Positions 36,160 through 44,800 of a stretch of 64,000 nt of DNA are shown piece after piece (positions within the stretch are counted from its first letter, which is position 1; the number at the start of each line of letters is the position of its first letter). The position numbers and the translations under genes are program-made. The stretch comes from CBDBND01 sp965207985 (GTDB lineage Bacteria > Pseudomonadota > Alphaproteobacteria > Rhodospirillales > Rhodospirillaceae). The notes beneath the pieces were generated by a model. That model did no database searches. It was given only the letters and a program-made list of their open reading frames with translations, and was not told the origin of the DNA. Location of the stretch: positions 518,338 to 582,337 of the forward strand of contig CBDBND010000032.1 in NCBI GenBank assembly GCA_965207985.1. Direction: 5' to 3'.

Positions 36160-37291
36160 CGAGAAGTTCCATGGTCCGTTCAGTCATCGCTTCTTCTTCG
36201 ATGGGGAAGTGTGCCACACCCAGGTGTCCAACGCGAAAGCGCCGGCGCAGGTCGTCCAGTTTTTTTACCACCGTGTCGGGGCTGCCGACCACGACTTGGG
36301 TGCTTTCGACAGCTTTCTCATACCCTTGGGCAAAAAAGGCATAGGGTGTGCCTCCCATGTACTTCCGCCGGGTGAGGGCCGCTTCTCTACTCACGTATCC
36401 GGGAGGGGCCATCCACGCGCCCACATCGGGATGGATTTTCATATCCGTCATGCTGGTGACCTGAGCAATGCGGCCGCCGAATAGGGCCTTGCCTTCCTCG
36501 TGGGCCTGCTCGTCCGTTTCGGCCACATGGACCCGCATCATGTAGCCGTGATGCCCAGGCGTTACCTCGTGACCGTGCGCCCGCGCCACGTCGTCATAGT
36601 AATCGAACATCTGATCGGTCGCGTCCAAACGTGTGGCCAAGGCGATGTAGGGATACCCCCGCTTGGCGGCCCATTCGACGGTCTCGCGGCTGGTGGAGCC
36701 GGGGATCATGATCGGCGGATGAGGTTTCTGATAAGGTAAGACCCAGGGATTCACACAGCGGTAATCGTAGAACTTACCTTCCCAGACGAACGGTCCCGGT
36801 TGGGTCCACGTTTTGACGATCAGGTCATGGGCTTCGGTAAACATGTCCCTGTTGTGCAAGGTGTTGACCGAATGGGCGAGGGACTCAACGGCGCCGCCAC
36901 GGACAAAGCCAGAAATCAGACGGCCTTTGGAAATGAGGTCGATCATGGCCAGCTCTTCAGCCAGCCGGACCGGATTGCCATTGACGGGCAGGATGTTGCC
37001 GCCGATGAAAATTTTCACCCGCGAGGTGATCTTAGCCAACACCGTGGCCGAAACGTTAGGTAATGGAGACATCGCCGCCGGCGCATTGTGATGCTCATTG
37101 ACAAGAATGGCATCAAAACCGATATCCTCCGCCATCTTGAATTCTCGGTGATAACGTTCGTAGAGCTCGGCCGCACGCTCCGGATCAAAGTGCTTGTTGG
37201 AGAACTTAAGCATCACCGCGCCGTATTCGGCAGCGGCTTCATGGGGGTAGCCGAGGTATGGCTGATTCACAAAATAAGAGAATTGAACCAT
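36110..37291 (-). CDS. Luciferase-like (LLM) flavin-dependent monooxygenase
   Basis: 393 residues of the bacterial luciferase superfamily: EFKMAEDIGFDAILVNEHHNAP, VKIFIGGNILPVNGNPVRLAEELAMIDLISKGRLISGFVRG and a C-terminal VGSPDTVVKKLDDL, giving the TIM barrel that binds FMNH2 and oxygen. Such enzymes oxidise alkanesulfonates, nitrilotriacetate or long-chain ketones. The alpha/beta hydrolase gene lies 2 bp upstream, so the two are coupled, and an IclR regulator diverges from them. A ring- or ketone-cleaving catabolic pair is plausible but the substrate is unknown. Confidence 0.88.
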   Translation of the reverse strand: MVQFSYFVNQPYLGYPHEAAAEYGAVMLKFSNKHFDPERAAELYERYHREFKMAEDIGFDAILVNEHHNAPAAMSPLPNVSATVLAKITSRVKIFIGGNILPVNGNPVRLAEELAMIDLISKGRLISGFVRGGAVESLAHSVNTLHNRDMFTEAHDLIVKTWTQPGPFVWEGKFYDYRCVNPWVLPYQKPHPPIMIPGSTSRETVEWAAKRGYPYIALATRLDATDQMFDYYDDVARAHGHEVTPGHHGYMMRVHVAETDEQAHEEGKALFGGRIAQVTSMTDMKIHPDVGAWMAPPGYVSREAALTRRKYMGGTPYAFFAQGYEKAVESTQVVVGSPDTVVKKLDDLRRRFRVGHLGVAHFPIEEEAMTERTMELLGERVFPRLRELADADA

Positions 37292-37293
37292 AG

Positions 37294-38103
37294 CTACGCA
37301 GCCTCCTTGTTGGAGACAGAGGCACCGAACTCTGCCACTGCCTTGGCAAAAAGCTCTGGTTGTTCGAGATGGACATAATGCCCAGCGTTGGCAATGGTCT
37401 TGATTTCGGCTTGCGCCAAACCACTCTTAAATTCTTCAGCAATAACAGCAGACGTGATGATGTCTTGTTCGCCCCAAACCAAAAGCGCGGGGTTTCTAAA
37501 CCGGGCCAGGCTGGGCAGCAAGGAGCGGTCATACATATAGGGCTTAAAGCCAAGCCGGGCGGCCAGCTCGCAGATCTCTAAATCATGGGCGACGGCTTCG
37601 TCGTCAGGGTCATCCGACCAAAGCGACGTGAACGGCTCGCCATCGGGGTCGGCGTAGCCCAACGAGATGTAGCGGCGGTAGGGCGTGAGAAAGAGATCCG
37701 GCGTGTCGAGATGGCCGGTTGGCCGTCCTTGGCTCCCTGCCAACACCAAACCGTCGAACCGCTCCGGTGCCATGGACGCCATTTCCGCTGCGATCCATCC
37801 GCCCATGGATGCGCCGCCGAGAAGACAAGCTCCCACCTTCATCTCATCCAGGGCGCTCAACAAAACTTTGGCCATGTCAGGAACGGACTCAAGCCAATCC
37901 GGCCTTTTAGATTTTCCAACACCGGGCAGCGTCGGTGCCAAGACAGAGAACGTGTCGGCCAAGTGCGCATGATGACCGAGCCAGCCCCTCTGGCCTTCCT
38001 CGCCGTGAAGAAACACGAGCGCAGAACCCGTTCCGCCGGCGAGGACCTCAAGGTCCGCAAAGCCGGTTGTGACAGTATCTTTGCGAAAACCGGTTTGTGC
38101 CAT
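37294..38103 (-). CDS. Alpha/beta hydrolase
   Basis: 269 residues. The fold is shown by LVFLHGEEGQRGW (oxyanion hole), nucleophile elbow GGASMGG (serine near residue 98), acid-strand LLVWGEQDIIT and the catalytic histidine in NAGHYVHLEQPE. It sits first in an operon with a luciferase-like monooxygenase, an arrangement seen for ester- or lactone-hydrolysing steps after Baeyer-Villiger type oxidation; this is inference. It is divergent from the IclR regulator. Confidence 0.88.
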   Translation of the reverse strand: MAQTGFRKDTVTTGFADLEVLAGGTGSALVFLHGEEGQRGWLGHHAHLADTFSVLAPTLPGVGKSKRPDWLESVPDMAKVLLSALDEMKVGACLLGGASMGGWIAAEMASMAPERFDGLVLAGSQGRPTGHLDTPDLFLTPYRRYISLGYADPDGEPFTSLWSDDPDDEAVAHDLEICELAARLGFKPYMYDRSLLPSLARFRNPALLVWGEQDIITSAVIAEEFKSGLAQAEIKTIANAGHYVHLEQPELFAKAVAEFGASVSNKEAA

Positions 38104-38214
38104 GGTCTTACCTTTCTCCGTTAATCAAAGCATGGGCAGCCATCGGGTCTGACCGAACACTTGCTATTGCACGCAATGCGTGCTGACATCACGAGCAGAG
38201 AAGCAAGAGAAATC

Positions 38215-38979
38215 ATGACCGACAAAAGACACGTGCAGGCATTTGATCGGGGCCTTGATGTGCTGGCCTATTTGAACATGCACAACGGCGCTTCAATCGG
38301 TGATATCGCGACGGGGACCGGCATCAACCGGGGCATCGTATACCGCTTGCTCGAAACCCTGCGTCACAAAAGGTATTTGCGCAAAGAAAGCGAATCCGCT
38401 GCATATTGGCTCACGGAATCCGTGCGCAATCTGGCAGACGGTTTCGATGACGAAGCCTGGATCGACCGAATTGCGAGACCGGCCATCGGTGAACTGGGAC
38501 GGCAAGTGGTGTGGCCCATCTCAGTGAGTACGGTGTCCGGTGTAACGATGCTGGTACGGGCAACGTCCGACTATGAAAGCCCGCTGGTGCTCAACCGGTT
38601 TCCTGCCGGCTTCCGGTTCCCGCTGCTCTCTTCAGCAGCAGGTCAGGCCTATCTTGCTTTCTGTTCCGAGCAACAACGAAGAACGATTATGGAAGTTGTC
38701 TCCAAAGCGGTACGGCCGCCCGATGACTTTTTGTCAGACCGGCCCAAGTTGCTGGACGAAACGCTCAACAAAGTAAAAGCGCAAGGATATGCATTGGTAC
38801 CGGGACAGAGGGATGCCGTTAGCGCATTGGCGGTACCCATTCGCTCACGGGACCTCGTTTTCGGGTCACTGAGTTTGCGTTACTTTGATTCCGCCATGCG
38901 CCCAAAGGCAGCCGTCAATCAATATCTTGCTGAGCTAAAGACATGTGCCCGCACCATCGCCGAACAGCTGCGAGGCTAA
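38215..38979 (+). CDS. IclR-family transcriptional regulator
   Basis: 254 residues from ATG 38215. The N-terminal winged helix (GASIGDIATGTGINRGIVYRLLETLRHKRYLR) precedes an IclR effector domain (FRFPLLSSAAGQAYLAF, LVPGQRDAVSALAVPIR). IclR proteins sense small aromatic or carboxylic metabolites and control adjacent catabolic genes. It diverges from the hydrolase-monooxygenase operon and precedes the TRAP binding protein and MmgE/PrpD genes, so it may control both sides. Longer starts at 38161 and 38176 lack a better ribosome site. Confidence 0.87.
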   Translation: MTDKRHVQAFDRGLDVLAYLNMHNGASIGDIATGTGINRGIVYRLLETLRHKRYLRKESESAAYWLTESVRNLADGFDDEAWIDRIARPAIGELGRQVVWPISVSTVSGVTMLVRATSDYESPLVLNRFPAGFRFPLLSSAAGQAYLAFCSEQQRRTIMEVVSKAVRPPDDFLSDRPKLLDETLNKVKAQGYALVPGQRDAVSALAVPIRSRDLVFGSLSLRYFDSAMRPKAAVNQYLAELKTCARTIAEQLRG

Positions 38980-39062
38980 GGAGTAGCGCGTAAAGGCGCA
39001 TGTGGTCCTGAAACGGCGTCTGCGCATTGCCACTGCTCTGCCACTCCGGCTAGGCTGCGGCT

Positions 39063-40091
39063 ATGAATGCAAAAACAATCCTGGTTTCGATCAGCCTGGC
39101 TATCTTGGGCATACAGCCGACCGGCGACCTGCGGGCACAAAGCGGTGAAGTTGTTGTCGGCGGGCGGGCAGCGCCGGACACCCCTGGTGATGTCTACTGG
39201 CAGCGCTTTACAGAGTCCGTAAAGCGCCAAAGCGCGGGGCGGATCGACACAAAACTGTTTATCCGCGGTGAGATCGGGCCGGAAGAGGTCCTCTTTAACC
39301 GGTTGCGGCGGGGCGGGGTTCATTTGGCCGGCGTCTCGACCAGCGGGATCTCTCTGGTGGAGCAGGGACTCGACATCCTCCGTGCGCCCTTTCTGTTCGA
39401 CAGTATGGAAGAGGCGGGTTTCATTCTGGATTACCATTTGAAACAACCCGTCGCAGAACTTTTGCATAGCAAAGACATGGTCATGATTGACTGGATGTCG
39501 GCAGGCTGGCTCAACTTTTATTCCACCACACCGATCCGTGTGCCAGAAGACATTGAGAACAAGCGTATCCGTATCAACGTGGACGCCGCGGCGCTGATGT
39601 TCATTCAAGCGGTTGGTGCTGATTATGTGCAAATTTCTTTTTCGGACGTCTTGCCGTCGTTGCAGACTGGTCTTATCGACGGCGGGGAGCAAAGCACGCA
39701 ATTGTTTGTAACCGGCGGCTTCGGCGAATATGCGCCACACTTCACTCTCAGTCGCCATGCCTATCTTAACGCCATCACCATTGCCCATCGGGCGTGGTTT
39801 GAGAACTTGTCTTCGGAAGACCAAGATATTTTCCGCACCGCGGTGCCGTCGGATGTCTGGTATCGGGATCTATTCACCCAAGCCAATGACGCGTATTTGA
39901 ACCAAGCCATTGCCGAGGGATACAACGTCATTGACCTGACCCCGTCCCAGCGGCAGGCCTGGAAAGATCAAACAGCCCATTTGGCAAAAATGATCATCGA
40001 CCGGTCCGGTAGCAACGCACAACGTCTCTACGACGTCATTCAGGAAGGTAAGGCGGCGTACACCCGGCAACAGACCGCGGTTTCCAACTGA
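39063..40091 (+). CDS. TRAP transporter substrate-binding protein (DctP family)
   Basis: 342 residues: Sec signal to about residue 25 (ILGIQPTGDLRAQ), then a DctP fold with FRIDTK-like strand GRIDTKLFIRGEIG, LDILRAPFLFDSMEEAGFIL, and the carboxylate-binding RIRINVDAAAL and DVLPSLQTGLIDGGE segments. TRAP receptors bind organic acids in the periplasm and need DctQ/DctM membrane partners; none are near, so it is an orphan. A related receptor lies at 62989-64000. The MmgE/PrpD gene follows by 34 bp. Confidence 0.87.
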   Translation: MNAKTILVSISLAILGIQPTGDLRAQSGEVVVGGRAAPDTPGDVYWQRFTESVKRQSAGRIDTKLFIRGEIGPEEVLFNRLRRGGVHLAGVSTSGISLVEQGLDILRAPFLFDSMEEAGFILDYHLKQPVAELLHSKDMVMIDWMSAGWLNFYSTTPIRVPEDIENKRIRINVDAAALMFIQAVGADYVQISFSDVLPSLQTGLIDGGEQSTQLFVTGGFGEYAPHFTLSRHAYLNAITIAHRAWFENLSSEDQDIFRTAVPSDVWYRDLFTQANDAYLNQAIAEGYNVIDLTPSQRQAWKDQTAHLAKMIIDRSGSNAQRLYDVIQEGKAAYTRQQTAVSN

Positions 40092-40125
40092 TCACCGGGC
40101 CTTCGTAAAAAGTGAATATACGTTT

Positions 40126-41457
40126 ATGTCGGTCACCCAGACGATTGCTAAGGAAATCGTATCAACCACTTTCGACGATGTTCCCCGTGCTGCCATGGAC
40201 CGGCTTATCCGTCTTTTTGTCGATCATGTGGGCATTACCTACATGGGCCACCGCCTCACTGGCCAGGAACTGGCGGCCTATGCCAGGGGGCTAGCCGGAC
40301 CGCCAGACGCCCTCCTCATTGGCACCAAAGACCGGGTGTCCTGTGAGTTGGCCGCGGCGGTCAATGCTCAGGTCTGTCGCAACACCGACTTCGAGGATTC
40401 CGGGCCTGGCCTGCATCCCGGCCCCCTGGTGACCCATACCGCTCATGCCGTTGCTCAGAGGGTGAACTGTTCAGGCCAGGAGATGCTCACCGCCATGGCC
40501 ATCGGCCATGATCTGAATTGCCGCTTCTTTCACGCCTCAAGGACAGGCCCCGACATCCGTTACAACAACATGGTCGCGGCAGCCATTGCGGCACGCCTCC
40601 TCGGTTTCGATCAGGACCACACCGCCCGCGCGCTGAGCCTGGCCTGGGAGTTCCCTATCAAGTCCATCAACTACACCAAGCCGAAAATCGACAAACGCAT
40701 TACCGCCCTCGGCATGGGCAATTACTTCACCGCCCGGTTCGGGATTCAGGCCGCACTGATGACGGCCCACGGGTTCGAGAGTCTTCCCAATGAAATCGAC
40801 GAAATGGAAGACGAATACGATCTCGACGCTTTGGCCAGTCCCACAAACCGTTTTCACCACACGGAAACCAACCTGTTTCTCAAACCCTGGCCCACCAGCC
40901 ACGGCTGCCACATGGTCATGCAGTCGATCCAGGAACTGGTGGAAGAGAACGACCTGCAGCCGGAAGAAATCATCTCACTCAAGACCGGTCTGCCCGACGT
41001 CTACCTCATGCCCCACCAGAACAATCCCCATCCTTCCCGCTATTGGGAGGCGATCTATTCAACGGCGTGGGCGTTTGCCATGGTGATCCACTGCATCCCA
41101 CCGGGGCCGGACTGGTTCACGGACGCACGCATTGCCGATCAAAAATGTCACGCCACGGCTGATAAGGTGGAAATTGTCGAACACCCGCCTGCCACCACAG
41201 CCTTTCAGGCCTTGGATCTGCCAGCGGTCGAGGGTTGGGTGGAGATCAAGACTACCCGTGGTGACTTCTCCCGCACGAAAACCATGAACGACACGTGGGG
41301 CAGTCCGGCCACGCCCATGCCGGATGACATTTTCAAAGGAAAATTCATGCGTGTGGTGGAACCGAGCCTGGGACAAGCCGGGGCAGAAGATCTTTTTCGC
41401 GCGTTATCGGGCGTCGAACATCACGAACGCGTCGATGATATATCCGCAGCGATGTGA
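40126..41457 (+). CDS. MmgE/PrpD family protein
   Basis: 443 residues beginning SVTQTIAKEIVSTTFDDVPRAAMDRLIRLFVDHVGITYMG, followed by AAAVNAQVCRNTDFED and the AARLLGFDQDHTARALSLAWEF segment of the all-helical MmgE/PrpD domain. Family members include 2-methylcitrate dehydratase and iminodisuccinate epimerase; many are uncharacterised. It follows an orphan TRAP receptor, hinting at isomerisation or dehydration of an imported organic acid. A second, different MmgE/PrpD gene lies at 53576-54997. Confidence 0.85.
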   Translation: MSVTQTIAKEIVSTTFDDVPRAAMDRLIRLFVDHVGITYMGHRLTGQELAAYARGLAGPPDALLIGTKDRVSCELAAAVNAQVCRNTDFEDSGPGLHPGPLVTHTAHAVAQRVNCSGQEMLTAMAIGHDLNCRFFHASRTGPDIRYNNMVAAAIAARLLGFDQDHTARALSLAWEFPIKSINYTKPKIDKRITALGMGNYFTARFGIQAALMTAHGFESLPNEIDEMEDEYDLDALASPTNRFHHTETNLFLKPWPTSHGCHMVMQSIQELVEENDLQPEEIISLKTGLPDVYLMPHQNNPHPSRYWEAIYSTAWAFAMVIHCIPPGPDWFTDARIADQKCHATADKVEIVEHPPATTAFQALDLPAVEGWVEIKTTRGDFSRTKTMNDTWGSPATPMPDDIFKGKFMRVVEPSLGQAGAEDLFRALSGVEHHERVDDISAAM

Positions 41458-41466
41458 GTCGTCGGC

Positions 41467-42318
41467 CTAATACGGATCCGTGCCCTCGTAAGGCGCATCG
41501 CCCAGATGGGCAAGGTGATCAGGCAATTCCGGCTTGTAGGGAAAATCAAAATTGTAGGGCACGTCGTCTTTGCCCCAGACGTTGACGTGTTTGCCGTATT
41601 TGAAGCGGATCAAAGAAAACCCCCCGCCCCGTGTCCCAAACGGGCCATGGGGCTTTTCTTCGGGCCGCCAGAAATAGGCGCCCCGCGTCATCTTGCCGTA
41701 GGGACCGGTGATCTCGCCTGAAATCATGAAAGACTCTTCCACACAAGGATGGGTGAGAGTCGGGCAGGCCCAGTTCTCCGGATAAATGTGCGGCGGCGTG
41801 GTGAACAGAAAGGTCTGTTTTTGATCGTGCTCCCGGTCCCACTTCAATACTTTGCGCCGGTTGCCCATCCACTCAAGGGTGGGGTCGGCGGTGGTGGAGT
41901 CCCATTTCATGTCAAAGGTGTCGATGAACTCGATCAGGTCTTCGGGATCATACGTATTAGAAAGGTCGTCAGACGTTCGTGGCTCACCATCAAAAAACGT
42001 TAGAGCGACGCACCCATTGGCAGACCGCGCGGATCGGCGCACATAGCCGGCCGGGAAACAAGCGTAACAATCGCGTTTATAAGTCCGCCCGTTGATCTCG
42101 AGAGACCCTTCAAGAACATAGAGTTCTTCTTCGGTGGAAAGCGCTTCCGGTTCGGCGCGCTCCCAACCGGCTGGGTATCGTATCAGGGTGCTGGAATCAC
42201 CCGCCGCCTCATCGATACTGAGGACCTTACTGTCCACATCGTCTCGGGCGTTTCCATAGAGGCCCTTTTCCCACGGGAGTTTCTGGGCAAAGAGAAATTC
42301 GATCCATGGCCGAGCCAT
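41467..42318 (-). CDS. Double-cupin protein (ChrR-like, DUF4437 type)
   Basis: 283 residues from ATG 42318 behind GGGAGA; an ATG six codons earlier is weaker. Two cupin halves are seen: LSTEEELYVLEGSLEINGRTYKRDCYACFPAGYV (~60-100) and CVEESFMISGEITGPYGKMTRGAYFWRPEEKPHGPFGT (~205-245), the second with Glu and His metal ligands. Such proteins bind a divalent metal and may act as dioxygenase-like or sensor proteins. No further assignment is possible. It is convergent with the MmgE/PrpD gene. Confidence 0.75.
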   Translation of the reverse strand: MARPWIEFLFAQKLPWEKGLYGNARDDVDSKVLSIDEAAGDSSTLIRYPAGWERAEPEALSTEEELYVLEGSLEINGRTYKRDCYACFPAGYVRRSARSANGCVALTFFDGEPRTSDDLSNTYDPEDLIEFIDTFDMKWDSTTADPTLEWMGNRRKVLKWDREHDQKQTFLFTTPPHIYPENWACPTLTHPCVEESFMISGEITGPYGKMTRGAYFWRPEEKPHGPFGTRGGGFSLIRFKYGKHVNVWGKDDVPYNFDFPYKPELPDHLAHLGDAPYEGTDPY

Positions 42319-42410
42319 CGCACGTCTCCCATTCATCGCAGCGGATGCGGACAGGACGTGAGACTACACAAGTTTTGAAGAGAAAGTCCCGTTAAAGGAC
42401 GCGTCGTGGG

Positions 42411-43730
42411 CTAGGCTTGGCCTTCGCCGGGTGAGGGCACGGCAATGCCCTGATCCACGTAGGTATTGAGCTTGTTACGCAAAGTCCGAATTGAAATCCC
42501 CAAGATATTAGCCGCGTGGGTGCGGTTGCCGATGGTGTGTTTAAGGGTATCGATAATAAGATCCCGTTACACATCGGCCACGGTTCTGCCGACAAGGCTC
42601 GAGGTATCCACATCGCCGTCCTGAGTCTCTTTCCCGCCGGTAATCATGATGGCGTCGGCGCTAATTTGCTTGCCCGTTGCGAGAAGGACGGCGCGGTGCA
42701 TGGTGTTTTCAAGCTCCCGCACATTCCCCGGCCAGGAATGGTCTCCCAGCAGGGCCATGGCTTCGTCGGCAATCGAATTGATGGCAATATCGTTTTCTTC
42801 CGCGTAGCGGCCGAGAAAGTGCTTTGCCAATACGGGTATGTCGCTGGATCGACTACGCAGTGGCGGTATGGCGACGCTAACCACATTGAGCCGGAAGTAT
42901 AAATCTTCGCGGAAGGCTCCGTTCTTGACTTGGGCTTCCATATTGCGATTGGACGTGGCGAGAATGCGCACGTCCACTTTGACCGTCGCGTTGGAGCCGA
43001 TGCGCTGGATTTCTTTCTCTTGGATGGCCCTCAAGAGTTTGGCCTGCAGGCCGAGATCCATTTCGGAGATTTCATCCAGCAATAACGTTCCGCCATCGGC
43101 TTCTTCAAACTTGCCGATACGTCTGGCGACGGCACCCGTAAACGCCCCTTTTTCGTGGCCGAACAATTCTGATTCCAGAAGTTCACCGGGAATGGCAGCG
43201 CAGTTGATGGCAACGAAAGGTTTATCCTTGCGATTGCTTTTACGGTGAATGAGGCGGGCAATCAGTTCCTTACCCGTACCGGACTCGCCGACAATCATCA
43301 CGCCGGCCTGACTACGCGAGACCTTTTCGGCCATCTCCACGCACTTCTTCATGGCCGGGTCTTCGAAGATCAGTTCATCCTGATCTTCGGTAATGGCTTC
43401 GAACACGGCAGCGATCAAGTCCGGATCGGGCGGCAGCGGAACGTATTCCTTGGCACCTGCTTTGATGGCGGCCACGGCGGCTTCGGAATCGTTTTCTATA
43501 CCGCAGGCAATAACGGGGAAATTCAGCCGTTCCGCTTTCATGGCGGATAAAAGTTCGCCCACGTCCATATGGACATCGACCATAACAAGATCGACACCCT
43601 GGCCGCTGCGCATCACTTTAAGGCCGCTGTCGACCGTGTCCGCTTGGGCAACCTGCGCGCCCCGGTCCACGGCGATCTTGCTGGCCGCGCCGATCTGACC
43701 TCCTAACGATCCGATGATCAGAAGACGCAT
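42411..43730 (-). pseudogene. flbD: Sigma-54 flagellar activator FlbD with premature stop
   Basis: Starts at ATG 43730 (MRLLIIGSLGG) with a receiver-like domain (~1-120) and a complete AAA+ sigma-54 interaction domain: Walker A GESGTGKE, GAFTGA loop and Walker B GGTLLLDEISEMD. At 42567-42569 a TAA stands where the expected codon is GAA (TVADV-stop-RDLIIDTLKHTIGN). In the same frame the Fis-type helix-turn-helix follows (THAANILGISIRTLRNKLN) and ends at 42411, total ~439 codons. A G-to-T change thus removes the DNA-binding domain. FlbD activates late flagellar genes, so this joins the other flagellar lesions. Confidence 0.88.
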
Positions 43731-43787
43731 GACCTACCCTTTCCGAACCGAAAACCCGATCGCGTGGGACGATCAGGGTCAAACCCG

Positions 43788-44552
43788 TTACTCAAAATAT
43801 TGGACTTTGCTCTCAGGAGGCAAGGCACTGTTGAGTTGCATTTCCAGGCGCCGCGGGTTGTCTTTGCGGGCAATGGAAACCACGCCGATCATAAACAGGT
43901 TATGGATAACATGTTCTTCTGTGGCGTTGCGCTCCAGCTTCGAGGCCAGGGGATTGAACACCATGGTGGCGAGAATTGCCCCATAAAAGGTCGTCAGCAA
44001 GGCAACGGCCATGGCTGGACCAATCACGTCTGGGTCCTGCAATCGCCCGAGCATCTGCACCAGCCCGATGAGCGTGCCGATCAAACCCATGGCTGGAGCG
44101 ATCTCCGCCGCTTTGCGAAGTACACTGGCCGCCCGCATGTGTCGTTGCGTGGTCGAGGCCAGGTCCTGTTCAAGGATTTCGGTCATGTCTTTCTCGCTCA
44201 TGCCGTCAATCACCAGACTCAAACCCTTATGCAGAAACGGTTCCTTTGCGAAGCGGAGAAGGGGCGCGCCTTGCAGTTTGAGAGCGCCATTACGGCGGCA
44301 AAAGTCTGCCAATTCGAGCATCGTATAGGCGGTATCCCGTGCATCCCGCTCCCGGTAAAGCACCGTGGAGCCGATCGTGGCCATCGTATGACCGATGTCG
44401 GTAAAGCTGAAGCACATCGTTGTCACCGCAACCGTACCGCCAATGACGATGAGCGCCGTCGGCAAATTAAAGAAGAAGTCCGCAGCGCCGCCCAGCACCA
44501 TGGCCGCGATGATCAAGGCAAACGCCGACCCGGTCGTCACAAAGGTGTCCGT
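43788..44552 (-). pseudogene. motA: Flagellar stator protein MotA/PomA lacking its start codon
   Basis: The frame from 44552 reads (ACG)DTFVTTGSAFALIIAAMVLGGAADFFFNLPTALIVIGG and runs to EMQLNSALPPESKVQYFE: four helices with the cytoplasmic loop (LRKAAEIAPAMGLIGTLIGLVQML) typical of PomA-type MotA. The length of 254 is right for the family if residue 1 is the ACG codon, so the ATG appears lost at a junction with a methyltransferase fragment. An in-frame ATG lies further up in foreign sequence at 44663. No motB is adjacent. Stator proteins power rotation with proton or sodium flow. Confidence 0.82.
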
Positions 44553-44800
44553 CCCGTTCCACACGAAAACCGGACTGGGTGAATGTGGAAACCTTATCGG
44601 TAAAACCCTCTTCGATTTCCGTGGTCGACCGCCGTCCTTGACTTTCCCACAAGACCACGCCACCCGCCGCGGTCAGCGCATGAATGCGGCTGCAAAAGTC
44701 TGAAAACGGTATATCCAGCCAGCCATGCACCGCAGCGGCTATGACCACGTCAAAGGGCTGATCGGTTTGATAGGACAACCCGTCGTCAACATGGAAAATA
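44553..44800 (-). pseudogene. Class I SAM methyltransferase fragment
   Basis: Reads IFHVDDGLSYQTDQPFDVVIAAAVHGWLDIP, then HALTAAGGVVLWESQGRR and TFTQSGFRVERDG, a middle-to-late portion of a Rossmann methyltransferase (motif II acidic end, motif IV, post-motif). It has no start: the right end is the inverted end of an IS1595-type IS. It has no stop: the left end meets motA. What gene it came from cannot be told; no other piece is in the window that I can recognise. Confidence 0.55.
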
